From Bugula neritina (lineage: Eukaryota; Bryozoa; Gymnolaemata; Cheilostomatida; Bugulidae), in assembly GCA_964035545.1 (NCBI GenBank), contig OZ037766.1, positions 28,712,673-28,762,672 of the forward strand: a DNA stretch of 50,000 bases, in the 5' to 3' direction. Below are positions 38,238 to 49,932 of the stretch, in pieces; position 1 is the first letter of the stretch; each line of letters opens with the position of its first letter. The position numbers were made by a program, and so were the translations under genes. Below the pieces are notes generated by a model that was given only the letters and a program-made list of their open reading frames with translations, was not told the DNA's origin and ran no database searches.

Positions 38238-41200
38238 ATGCGTGTTCTAGTAGTAACTTTGGTCACACTCTGTTCTCTGATTGGATACTCAGCTGGTGTT
38301 GGAAGTTATGATGTAGAGGGTGTTAGAGAGTTGCTGGCAGAACAAAGAGAAGAGCTAAAAGGAGAACTGGCTGTTATTCTAAAACAACAGAATGAAACAC
38401 ATCAACAACAAATCACAGCTTTAGAGCAACAAAATACAGTTCTACTACAACAGGTTGAAACTTTACAGCTAAAAGATAAAGCTGTACTGCAAGAGTTAGA
38501 GCTTCAACAGAAAACTAATGAAGAACTGCAAGCAACAGTTTACTCCTTACTCAAAGCTGTAAGTTAGAAATATATCAGTTATATATGTTATTTTCTGCGG
38601 TGCATGGAACTTTGCTAAAATACATGCAACTTTAAACAGAGCAAAAGACATTTTTTTTTCACATATATTCATTAGCTTTTAGCTGTTGGTTCAAATTAAA
38701 TTTAAAAGCTTTAAAGCTAATGCTGTTTGAGTTTGCTATATGTGAAGAGCTGTATACAATAATTTAATTATTGAATGCTGAAAAATTGTTAATAGCTCTG
38801 GTATGTTACTCAGTTTTATTAACTTATATTTTAAGTTGCTCACTGGAGAGTTGCCTAACGCAGAAAACTTTGGAGAGACAGATAAGGAAAAGTTCCCGAG
38901 TTTGCTGGAACAAATCTGCATATTTGGTGAGCAGTTAACTTTAATTATAAATATAACAATTCAACTTTGACTAAAATAGGTTATACTGTGGAGATATTTC
39001 TGAAGTTTAAATATACCAACTATATATATTATTGTTATGCTCATATTGATATTAAATTTGCAAAAAATTAGTTATGGCTTCTCTCAATATTGCAGTTGCA
39101 ACATAAATAACTTTTATAAAATTTAAAGTACTGCATGCTTTACAATTTTTTGTGTTTGTTTTTGGTTGCATGTTATTGAAGTTTAACCATGGGCTTTAAA
39201 ATAACCAAGATTTAAAAATAGCTACATCTGACATTTTCTGTACAAAACATGTTTTTCCATTGCTATATACCTGTAAGTCGACTGATGTTATAAATTATAA
39301 TTAAACACACTTCTAGTATGAAATGAAAAAGATAACAAGCAGACTTTTTAATGAGTGTTAAAGTAACTATATACTACTATATATACTGCTACATGCTACT
39401 ACTACCACCACCACCACCACTATATACCACTACTATACCATGCACTACTACCACCATTACCACCACTATACTACCACTACTACCACCATCATCACTACCA
39501 TAACTACTATTAGTGTTATTGCTACCACTACTGCTGCTATTGCTGCTGCTACTGCAACTGCTACTACTATACTATAGTATTACTATTACTACTACTGCTA
39601 TAGTGCTACTACTACTGCTATTACTACTGCTATTACTACTGCTACTATTACTACTATTACCGCTAGGCTACCGCTACTGCTACTAATACTGTTGCTGCTG
39701 AGTGTTATACATGCAGCTACATCATCTATAATAGTTAAAAAGTTGACCTGTTAAAACACTTTATCAGGTGTTCGGGGCATTGATGGGAAAGATGGAAAAG
39801 ATGGAGGTGATGGAAGAGATGGAAGAGATGGAAGAGATGGTAGTGATGGAAATGATGGTAGTGATGGAAGAGATGGTAGTGATGGGAAAGATGGGGCAGC
39901 TGGTCTAAATGGCCGTGATGGTGAGTAATAAAAAATATAAAAAAAGCAAAACTATTTTCTGCATTTATACTATATATATAATTGGTAAATTCATAATGTG
40001 CATATAATATGTAAACAAATTGCTACCAATGTATCTTTTAGAAAATTATTAAGTGCTATAGTTATAATTTAAAAAGTAATTACCCAATTCTCTTCACTGA
40101 CAGTATTCTGCTAACTTCACAACTGCTGTGAAAAGTTTTTGCCTTACTTTGAAGAAATGAAAGTTTCTTTCATTTGAACAGAAGTTACACAAAATCAAAA
40201 AGAAGTTACATAAAATTATAAATTAAATAAAATAATGCACAAAGATTTTTCTCCAGAAGTAATTTTTTACTGAATATTTCTGCATAGAAGTTTACTCTGT
40301 ACTATCATTTGAGTTCATTATAAGTTTTTGCAATCATAGCTGTCTACAATAATTTTAATATGCTAAAAACTCACCCAAGTATTTAGCTTAGCATTTATTA
40401 ATGACAATGTTTTAACATTGCAAAGCAAAGACTAACTAGTTTTGAAAAAGAGAATTGACATGAAATTTTGCTACAGGCAGAGAAGGAGCACCAGGTTCTC
40501 CAGGTGCTCCTGGATTGAAAGGTGCTCTTGGACCGAAAGGAGAGCCAGGTAAATTAAAGAATCACTAAAAAAGTTAATGAAGGATTATATTTGAGAAATT
40601 CCAGTGTGCCATAATATTACATAATGTTTAAGTTTCATCTCACAGGGTTGAAAGGAAATCAGGGATTTAAAGGATCTCAAGGAGGGAAAGGAGAGAAAGG
40701 AAACACTGGTAGCACAGGATCAACTGGTCTAAGAGGAGCAACTGGTGCTCGTGGAGTGCCAGGAACTAATTTTGAAGGAGGTGCTGTGTACACCAGATGG
40801 GGGAGGACTAGTTGCAGTGCTGGCTCAACTAGACTTTACAAAGGTGTGTTTTTCATAACATAATTTAAGTTTAGACTGCAAGTAAATTTTAACAAATATA
40901 TAGTTGTGATGTAAAAAAAGCACAAGTTCGGCTAATAAAGTTATTTATATTTATCAAAACCATTTTGTATCACAGGCTTTGCTGGAGGATCACATTTTAC
41001 CCACACTGGGGGTGGAGTGAACTATCAGTGTATGCCAACTGACCCACAATATAACAGAGCATACACTGGATCTTTTCAAGGCTCTTGGATTTATGGAGCA
41101 GAATATCAATCTTATAGTTATGGAATATTCTCCAGTTCAGCTTATAACCAGAATGTACCATGTGCCAGATGTTATACAGAGAACAGACCAGCTCTTATGA

Positions 41201-41666
41201 CGATTCCAGCTAAGAGATCTTGTCCATCTGGGTGGACAGAAGAGTATGAAGGTAATTCATAACATAAACACAACCTCTTTAAATTATTGATGCAGTGACC
41301 TTTTTAAAATATGTGACTCAATTGTTACGACAAAAATGGAATTTTCTTCAATTTTTCTTAAAAATCTAATAAACTTTAAATAATGAAAAATACTTAATAA
41401 TATAAACCTTTTACTTTAAAAAACAATATGATTGTCTTCAAATTTTATTTTCAGGTTATTTAATGGCTGATCGTCATAACCATGCCCGCGCGGGAACATA
41501 TGAGTGCGTAGATCAGTATCCTGAGTATATCACAGGGCTGAGTAGTGACACAAATGGAGCTCTGTTCTACTTTGTCAGAACTGATTGCTCTGGAGATGGA
41601 ACTACTGGACATTGTCCACCATATGACGCAAACAAACAGCTTACTTGTGTTGTTTGTTCTAAATAA
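38238..41666 (+). CDS. Short-chain collagen C4-like secreted protein, copy 1, complete (7 exons)
   Basis: Exons: 38238-38558, 38836-38926, 39768-39920, 40477-40548, 40646-40843, 40976-41251, 41455-41666. Phases are 0 then 1 throughout, giving 440 residues. Residues 1-20 form a signal peptide (VTLVTLCSLIGYSAG), and 21-107 a Gln/Glu/Leu-rich coiled coil likely to trimerise the chains. Residues 108-137 form a short charged linker with one Cys. Residues 138-251 are 38 uninterrupted Gly-X-Y triplets, rich in GRD/GSD/GKD at first and then in GAP/GPK types. Residues 255-440 form a C-terminal domain with 10 cysteines, opening GGAVYTRWGRTSC and containing GGGVNYQCMP and RPALMTIPAKRSCPSGW. This domain is the one found in animal proteins named short-chain collagen C4-like. 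It is an extracellular matrix or mucus-type protein by family knowledge. Compared with copy 2 it has 28 more coiled-coil residues, four extra triplets in exon 3 and 21 fewer in exon 4. Confidence 0.93.
39394..39703. repeat. CTA/CCA/CTG trinucleotide array, intron 2 of collagen copy 1
   Basis: An imperfect ACTACC/CTACTG array of about 310 bp lies about 65 bp upstream of exon 3. Confidence 0.9.
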
Positions 41667-41667
41667 A
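41662..41667 (+). terminator. AATAAA overlapping the stop codon of collagen copy 1
   Basis: The hexamer AATAAA spans the TAA stop (41664-41666). If used, the 3' UTR would be only about 10-30 bases. Further AT-rich signals follow in the next 200 bases, so use of this one is uncertain. Confidence 0.3.
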
Positions 41668-42754
41668 CAGTTTAGTGATGATGAGAATGTAATAGGTTTC
41701 ATAGCAGTAAATAAGTATTCTAAATAATTTTTTTAACAAAATTTTTATCTAAAACTGCTAGAGCTATGTAATATTTTCTAACCTAAGATAACATGATGTG
41801 TTTTACTGACCTAAAATTTCTAATTGTAATATATAAACAAAAATATTTAATGAAAATATGTTCTAAATACACTAACAATTGATGAAAACTCAGGTCACTG
41901 ATTTCTATAGAATATATATTGATCATATACAGGTAAAAAGAAAGAGTATACATCTGAAAAATTAGTTTAATGACTCACAGAGTTTCTATACTTCTGCAAA
42001 CTAAATGAACAATCCATCATACTGTAAACAGTGCAGCATATGCATATGATAAGTGATGTCAATGAAAAAGGTCTCTGTAAATTATTTGCTTTAGAGCTTT
42101 GATTGTTAAATTTGTTTCTCAAATTTGAAGAAGCGTCTTTTGTTACCGGTTTTGCTTTTCTATTACTTCAGAAACCCTGCAAAATTTCTGCATAGCCATA
42201 TGTTAAGTTCAGGGAATTTCTAGGCTCTTAGTTAACCAAATAGAAGATATAATGGCTCTATATATCTATTTGGGTGCATGGTGCATTCGTTATTGTCTAG
42301 AACCTAAAGTTTGTAAGCTAATAACTAAAAATGTTTTTTCTTTGTTGTATTTAGTGGCAAGTAGTAGTTGGTTGAAGAATGCAGGCACTGTTACCTCTAA
42401 ATACAAGTACATCTAATAAATACTTCACTCAACATTATTATGTCCTTACTCTAAAAATCCACTTGCTTTAACTACATGTCCTAGTGCAAACATTTATTTT
42501 TAAAGAGTTCCACTTCAAACAGCTTCTTACTTGAGTCTTTGACCAGTAGTTTGAAGTTCACATTACTTAATGTTGGCTGTCTTAGAACTTCCTGAACTCA
42601 GTTTTCAAAAATGTCTTATGTGTCACCTAACACAGATTAGCCAAACAAACTAAAGACATGAGAGAAGTAGTCTCAGCAAAAAATTTAATAAAATAATTTA
42701 TGCTTTAAGGCTCAGTATTTTAGTTAAGCTATTATGAAATAAAATTTGAAGACA
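41668..42754. other. Spacer after collagen copy 1
   Basis: No gene or clear repeat was seen. It is the end of the first duplication unit and probably contains the 3' UTR. Confidence 0.45.
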
Positions 42755-44130
42755 TAAAAGAAAAGCATACCTAAACTCAATAAGCTAATATAAAAGAATA
42801 AAATATTTCTATTATTCTGAAAATAAACTTGTACTCAGAACTGATGATTAGATCAGATAACATTCAATTGAGTAATAGGTTTCTACTCTGAAAAGAAAAA
42901 CTATTTGCATTAACTATACAATGTATTTTTATATGTAAAAAGTTACTTCCAAAGACAAAGTAAAATGAAAAGCATACTTAAAATAAATATGCATGCATTT
43001 ATATAAAAAGAATACCTGGAGTTCGTTTGCATGAGTTTATGTAAAAAGAATAAAATATTTCCATTATTTTGATATTAAACTTGTACTCAGAACTGATGAT
43101 TGAATCAGATAACACTGAATGTGACTACATACTGATGATTATTAGTTATTCTAAGAGCTGATATATGAACCAGGAACTTCCTTCTTAAACTGATAACCTC
43201 AATATACAGGCTAATAGAAACACCTGGATGTATATGTTCTACACTGTCATTAATATATTATGCAATATTCTAATATTATATTTGGAAAGATACATGTAGT
43301 CTAATAAAACCACCTGGTTGTTTTTTTATACATTTCTTTACTATTGCAAGAAAAAATAAAGTTTCATGTAAGCAAAAATACTATAGAATATTGATTTTTT
43401 TCACAACAAAATTCTAAGAATTTTATTTTTAGTAATGCTAGTAAACAATAACACTGTAGTGATTGTAAACAGTAGCAATTAGTGACAGTAATAGATAACA
43501 ATTTAATTAGTGACAATGGGCATTAACAATGATATATAGTAAGCACAGAGAAGTGTGGTGAAAGTAAACAATAACATGGTAGTGATAATAAATACAATAA
43601 TGTACTGATAGTGAACCACATTATTATATCTATAAGTGAAAATCAATTTCTCTTTCCCTGCATCTACCTATTGAGTTTATAACAGAAGCAACTTTCATGC
43701 TGATGTATAAGTACAAATTTATAGCCCAAAACTTTAGAACTATATATTTGAACATTTACTACTATAATATTGCTACTAAAACATGCATGCATATATATGC
43801 AAGTATTTTCTGCCATTAGCAACGCCAGTTGAAACTATTGGGAAGAGCTTTTAGCAAAGAGGTAGCAATGAAGTGCAGTATATTTCCATGATGGAGTATT
43901 AGAAAACTGGTTAACTTACTATAATATATTATAGAGAAATCCTATAGAATTAAAGCATACCTAAAATTACTTTACATGAGTTAATATAAAAAGAATAAAA
44001 TATTTGTATTATTCTGATAACAAACTTGTACTCAGAACTGATAATTGAATCAGATAACACTGAATGTGACTACATATTTATGATTATTAGTTATTCTATG
44101 AGCTGATAACATCAGGAAGTTAGGTTCTCT
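42755..44130 (+). repeat. Upstream modules of collagen copy 2 (right set)
   Basis: Three occurrences of the AACTTGTACTCAGAACTGAT block lie near 42826, 43077 and 44024. The last belongs to a full module (about 43645-44120) matching 35484-36000 and 36512-37010. The first two are partial. The AGTGATAGTAAAC spacer recurs at 43430-43640. No coding potential was seen. Confidence 0.75.
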
Positions 44131-44417
44131 TTTCCAAAATATTTGTAGAAACGTCCTCTTTAGACAGAAATTGAATGCAAAGTATAAAACATTGCATAAA
44201 AGTGTTTTCGACGCTTAGAGGTGTTATTCTACAATTAAACCTTGAGTATATAACGTACAGATTACTATGGTACACAGTCTAAAGTTGAAAGTGATAGCTA
44301 TATAGGATTAATGAAGATCCTCATAATCAATAAAAAAGAACATACTATATATTGAGTTGCAAAAGTTAGTTATAAATATTTGTAATTATGGTCAATTAGG
44401 CACTAGCTAGTTTAGAC

Positions 44418-44773
44418 CAGGGCTGTCCAACCTTTTCAGAGCAATGTTTACTGAAATGGAATTTTCCGGTGGTGAGGGCCAAATTGTAAAATTTAGCTTA
44501 TTGAGCTGGGGGGTGGGGTATGGTATTAGTATATTTAGATTACTTTCTTCCAATCTCCTACGAATCATGATGTCAATGAAATCCCAATTACTGCACGCTG
44601 CATGTTTTGTAGCCTTTGTATAAGTAAAACATTTAAAAGTTAATTTTCCCACTCTAATTCATATATGTGTGAAAACTAGTTTTATTTGTTAAATACCACG
44701 CCTTCGAGGGCCACATAAATGTAGGCTGGGAGTCCATCTGGCCCTGCATGAGGCTGCCTGTTGGACAGCCTTG
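44418..44773 (+). mobile_element. hAT-like MITE, 356 bp, upstream of collagen copy 2
   Basis: It begins CAGGGCTGTCCAA, the perfect inverse of the right end of the 37383-37772 element, and ends with TTGGACAGCC then TTG. Interior sequence matches that element, and it lies at the equivalent place before the gene, so it was carried by the duplication. Confidence 0.7.
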
Positions 44774-45084
44774 TACTATATAATAGACTTTAAAGATTGT
44801 TGCAAATCCAATCACCCAATAACTTGTTAACAGTCAAAAAGCTAACAAAACTTCAATAGAATGCTGCAATGCTAAAATATAATTTACACTTCAAACTTGA
44901 TAAAAATAAAAAAATGAACTGCAGTCTTCAAAAGTTAAAAAAGCACAAAAACTAGTGACAATAAGAAGTATTGTATATATTATTGTAACAGCTGAAGACT
45001 TATTTCAACTTTATTAACAAACTGAATAGAGTAGAGAGATTGATTACACAGCACCTGGGTCCAGCCAATTGATGTGACTTGATC

Positions 45085-45263
45085 ATTGGCTCCTTGTGAA
45101 CATAAAGGTTGTATCAATTCTGTTTATAGTCATAATAGGGTTGATATCAGCTGATCGATGCTATCAAAGAAGACTCAAAGAATAAAGTGATTTAGAAAGT
45201 TTTAAAGTGTTAATAATTGTGCTTTAATTTCATAAATGTTTTGTTAAAAGAACACCATAAAAA
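45085..45263 (+). promoter_or_regulatory. Probable core promoter and 5' UTR of collagen copy 2, altered TATA
   Basis: This is homologous to 38060-38237. The ATTGG element (45085-45089) is intact, but the TATA position reads CATAAAG (45101-45107). The distance to the ATG is 163 bp, against 162 bp in copy 1. Confidence 0.45.
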
Positions 45264-48200
45264 ATGCGTGTTCCAGTAGTAACTTTGGTCACACTCTGTT
45301 CTCTGATTGGATACTCAGCTGGTGTTGGAAGTTATGATGTAGAGGGTGTTAGAGAGTTGTTGGCAGAGCAAAGAGAAGAGCTAAAAGAAGAGCTGACTGT
45401 TATCCTGAAGCAAGAGGTTGAAGCTTTACAACAAGAATTAGAGCTTCAACAGAAAACTAATGAAGAACTGCAAGCAACAGTTTACTCCTTACTCAAAGCT
45501 GTAAGTTAGAACTAAATACTTGCAACTTTAAACAAGCAAAACATTTTTTTCACACACTCTGTTGCTGTTTGTTCAAATTGAAATCAAAAGCTTTAAAGTT
45601 AATGCTGTTTGAGTTTGTTATATGTGAAGAGCTGCATACAATAATTTATTTATATTTATTTGAATGTTTGAAAGTTGTTAATAGCTCTGGTAGGTTACTC
45701 AGTTTTATTAACTTATATTTTAAGTTGCTCACTGGGGAATTGCCTAAAGCAGAAAACTTTAAAAAGACAGATAAGGAAAAGTTTTCAAGTTTGCTGGAAC
45801 AGATCTGCATATTTGGTGAGCAGTTAACTTGAATTACAAATATAACAATTTAACTTTGACTAAACTAAGTTATACTGTGGAGATATTTCTGAAGTTTAAA
45901 TATACCAACCATTGTTGTTATGCTCATATGAGATTGAATTTGCAAACAATTAGTTATCATGTATGGCTTCTCCCAATATTGCAAAATCAACCATGCATAA
46001 CTTTAATGAAATTTAAAGTACTGCATGTACGTATGCTTTACATTTTTTTGTTTTCGTTTTTCGGTTGTGCGTCACTGCAGTCTATAACCATGCACTTTAA
46101 AATAACCAGTTTCAAAAAAAGCCACATCTTGCAATTGTTGTACAAAATATTTTTTTCCATTAAGTTATCATAATAATAAGCTGTAAGTTGACTAATGTTA
46201 TGAAATACAATTAAACACACATCTAGTATAAAATAAAAAAGACAACATGCAGGCTGTTTTATGAGTGTTAAAGTAACCACTACTGCTACCACTACTACCA
46301 TCACTACCATTACTAGTATAACTACTACCACTACTACTACCACTATATTATTGCTACTACCACTACTACTACTATCCCTACTACCGCTACCACTACTACC
46401 ACTACCACCACTACTGCCACTACTACTACCACTACTACCACTATCACTACTATCACTACTACCACTACTGCTACTAAAACTATAATACTACCACTACTAT
46501 AACCATTACTACCATCACCACCACTACCACTACTACTATAACTACTACCACTACCACTATACCATCACTACTACCACTACTATAACCACTACCACTACTA
46601 CCACTACTGCCACTAAAACTATAATACTACCACTACTATAACCACCACTACTACTACTACTATAACTACTACCACTACCACTACTATCACTACTACCACT
46701 ACTGCCACTACTATAATACTACCACTACTATAACCATTACTACCATCACCACCACTACCACTACTACTATAACACTACCACTACCACTATACCATCACTG
46801 CTCCCACTACTACCACTACTACCACTACTACCACTACCACCACTACTGCCACTACTACTACCACTACTACCACTATCACTACTATCACTACTACCACTAC
46901 TGCTACTAAAACTATAATACTACCACTACTATAACCATTACTACCATCACCACCACTACCACTACTACTATAACTACTACCACTACCACTATACCATCAC
47001 TGCTCCCACTACTACCACTACTACCACTACTACCACTACTACCACTACTACCACTACTACCACTACTACCACTACTACCACTACTACCACTACTACCACT
47101 ACTACCACTACTACCACTACTACCACTACTACCATTACGATGACCATCACCAATAATGCTACTGCTACCGCTGCCCTGCCTCTGCTATTCTTACTACTAC
47201 TACTGCTACTATTACTACTACTAACACTGTTGCTGCTGAGCATTACACAGCTACATTATCTGTTTTAAAAAATAACCAGTTAAAACACTTGATCAGGTGT
47301 TCGGGGCATTGATGGGAAAGATGGGATAAATGGAAGAGATGGAAGAGATGGTAGTGATGGGAGAGATGGTACTGATGGAAAAGATGGGGCAGCTGGTCTA
47401 AATGGCCGTGATGGTGAGAAATAACAAAAACAAGGCATTTTTCTGCATTTACTATATTGCTAAAATTATAGTGTATGCATATAATATGTAAATGAATTGT
47501 TACAAATGCATCTTAAAAAAATTATTAGGTGCATGCTAGTTATAATTTAAAAAGTAATTACCAAATTCTCATCACTGACAGTATTCTGCTAACTTAAGAT
47601 AACTGCTGTGAAAAATTTGTTCCTTACTTTGAAGAAATGAAAGTTTCACTCATTTGAAAAAAAGTTACATAAAATTATGAATTAAATAAAATAATTTGCA
47701 TGAACAGTTTTCTTCAGAAGTAAAATTATACCGAATGTTTCTTCATAGAAATTTACTCTGTACTACTACTTGAGTTCATGATGAATTGTGGCAATCACAG
47801 CTATCTACAAAAATTTGAATGAACAAAGAAAACTCATTCAAATATTTAGCTTAGCATTTGTTAATGACAATGTTTTAACATTGCAAAACAAAGACTATAA
47901 ATAGTCTTAAAAAAAGTGACATAATGAAATTTTTGCTACAGGCAGAGATGGATCACCAGGCTCTCCAGGTGCTCCTGGACTGAAAGGTGCTCTTGGACCA
48001 AAAGGAGAGCCAGGAGGTATTGGAAGTGTTGGGAGAGATGGTTTACCAGGTGCTCCTGGATCTAAAGGAGACAAAGGTTCATCAGGTTTAGCTGGACATA
48101 AAGGAGAGAGAGGAGAACAAGGACCCCAAGGAAACCCTGGCATTGATGGTGAAAAGGGGGAAACTGGTGCTAAAGGAGTGCAGGGTGCTATTGGAATAAA

Positions 48201-49932
48201 AGGTACGAAAGGGAGAAAGGAGTTTTGTGTGCCACAGGTCTAACCCTATACGGATCAGTTGGTCATGCCAGCCTTTTAAAATTGTTTGGGTGCATCCACC
48301 CTGAAAAATATCCAAAGCATATTACACTGACTTTCAATGCCTATAGCTTTGGGTTAAATTGCTCACTTTTTGTTTAACAATGCAGGGTAATAGCTTGCAG
48401 ATAATCTTAGAAGTATTTAAATGAGTTTAATGAGAAACAATAAAGTTACCCGCGCTATTAATTATAAATTCTCTACTAACCCGTAAATTTTAGAAATATT
48501 TATTGTAAATACACTAGGTACTGTAGCAAAAACCTGTTTAGGTTGCCCTATTTTTTGTTTACTTAATACTCTTATGTTAGCTTTCTAGTTTATGTATGGT
48601 CACTATCAGAAGCTTATTTAAATTGAATTGCTGTAGCTGGAGTTGTGATCCCTGTCATTTTATGATAATTCTTTCAAATAGAGCATATTATAGAGAAAGT
48701 GTTTGTGCAACAAATCCAAAATGGCCAACAACTCTTGCCGCTGAATTATATTTAAATAAGCTAAATTGAACTATCACAAAAAAAGTTAATGGAAGATTAT
48801 ATTTGAGAAAATTCAGTGTGCCATTATGTTACATAATGTTAAGGTTCCTAATACAGGGTTAAAAGGGTCTCAAGGAGTGAAAGGAGAGAAAGGAAACACT
48901 GGTAACACAGGATCAACTGGTCTAAGAGGAGCAACTGGTGCTCGTGGAGTACCAGGAAGTAACTTTGAAGGAGGTGCTGTGTACACCAGATGGGGGAGGA
49001 CTAGTTGCAGTGCTGGTTCAACTAGACTTTACAAAGGTGTGTTATTCATAACATAATTGAAATTTAGACTGACAAGTATATTTTTTAACAAATTATGTAT
49101 AGTTGTTTGGTAAAAAAGCACAAGTTCAGCTAATAAAGTTATCTATTGTTGTGAATTGATTGGGTTCACAAGATGTGTGGGTATTTAAGATGATGCTATG
49201 CAGATTAACAATCTAGAGTGTTTAGTATAGAGAAAAGATTTATTGTATGCAAATGATATAACTGTAAGTGAAAAAGATACAAGAAGGAATAAACTACATA
49301 ATTGTTAGTATGAACGCAAACAACTTAGTTAAACCAGCTCCACTTTACGCGGAGCTGGCGCATCATGGTCCTTTTATACCAGAGCAGCTGTTGTAATGAA
49401 ATATTGATAAGGTGCTAATTAGCCAATCCGTATGGTGTGATAACTATTCAATGCGGCGGGAGATAGCGTATTGTTGTCATTAGGTTGGGAGGTAGCTCAG
49501 CGTGTCGTCAGGACTAACTCTAATGACTACGCTAGTGTAGCAATGTGTAGCAATGTGTAGCATGGGGCTTCTAATTGAACCACAAATCTTTACACCATTA
49601 TACTGTATTAAAGTCTAAATCATTATTATTTAAATCAAAACTGTTTGGTATCACAGGCTTTGTTGGAGGATCATATTATACGGACAGTGGTGGTGGAGTG
49701 AACTATCAGTGTATGCCCCCTGACCCGCAGTATAACAGGGTGAACACTGGGTCTTTTTATGGCTCTTGGATTTCTGGAACAGAATATGAATCTAATCCTT
49801 ATGGAATATTCCCCAGTACAGCTCATGACCAGAATGTACCATGTGCCAGATGTTATACTGAGAACAGACCAGCTCTTATGATGATTCCAGCTAAGAGATC
49901 TTGTCCATCTGGGTGGACACAGGAGTATGAAG
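45264..49932 (+). CDS. Short-chain collagen C4-like secreted protein, copy 2, 3' end outside window
   Basis: Exons: 45264-45500, 45725-45815, 47297-47413, 47942-48202, 48857-49036, 49657-49932, all with the same phases as copy 1. The last exon, equivalent to 41455-41666, lies beyond the right edge. The visible part is 387 residues. It has the same signal peptide, a coiled coil shorter by exactly 28 residues, and a linker at 80-109. Residues 110-268 are 53 Gly-X-Y triplets; exon 4 is 261 bp against 72 bp in copy 1. The start of the C-terminal domain follows (GGAVYTRWGRTSC, GGGVNYQCMPPDPQY, PCARCYTENRPALMMIP). Exon 6 is 276 bp in both copies but has diverged in residues such as SYYTDS for SHFTHT, without frameshifts or stops, so this copy looks functional. 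Introns 2 and 5 contain a large trinucleotide expansion and an inserted element, listed separately. Confidence 0.92.
46263..47235. repeat. Expanded ACTACC trinucleotide array, intron 2 of collagen copy 2
   Basis: About 970 bp at the position equivalent to the array in copy 1, three times as long. It includes an internal duplication of about 432 bp (the same stretch starts near 46411 and 46843) and a purer (ACTACC)n block at 47010-47130. Long valine or threonine frames here are artefacts. Confidence 0.9.
49150..49584. mobile_element. Inserted element in intron 5 of collagen copy 2, about 435 bp
   Basis: Intron 5 of copy 1 (40844-40975) is 132 bp; the same intron in copy 2 is 620 bp because of this block. 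It begins TGTGAATTG and ends GAACCACA, so TG..CA ends are possible. It contains AATAAA, a hairpin CCAGCTCC/GGAGCTGG, and GGTAGCTCAGCG, which is like a tRNA A box. A solo LTR or a tRNA-derived SINE are both possible. No target-site duplication was found. Confidence 0.55.

Larger units (their letters stand above)
35484..49932 (+). repeat. Tandem segmental duplication, unit about 7.0-7.2 kb
   Basis: The ATGs of the two collagen genes are 7026 bp apart. Similarity also covers introns, promoters, a hAT-like MITE about 0.85 kb upstream, and the upstream repeat modules (for example 36001 and 43201, offset about 7.2 kb). Copy 1 occupies roughly 35.5-42.7 kb and copy 2 runs from about 42.75 kb to beyond the edge. 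Unequal crossing over between flanking modules would explain it. Confidence 0.8.

Noticed and set aside
46989-47243. Poly-valine frame on the minus strand
   Set aside because: Translation of the ACTACC array in a collagen intron.
47907-48315. Pro/Gly-rich minus-strand frames over collagen exon 4 of copy 2
   Set aside because: Antisense shadows of the Gly-X-Y coding exon.
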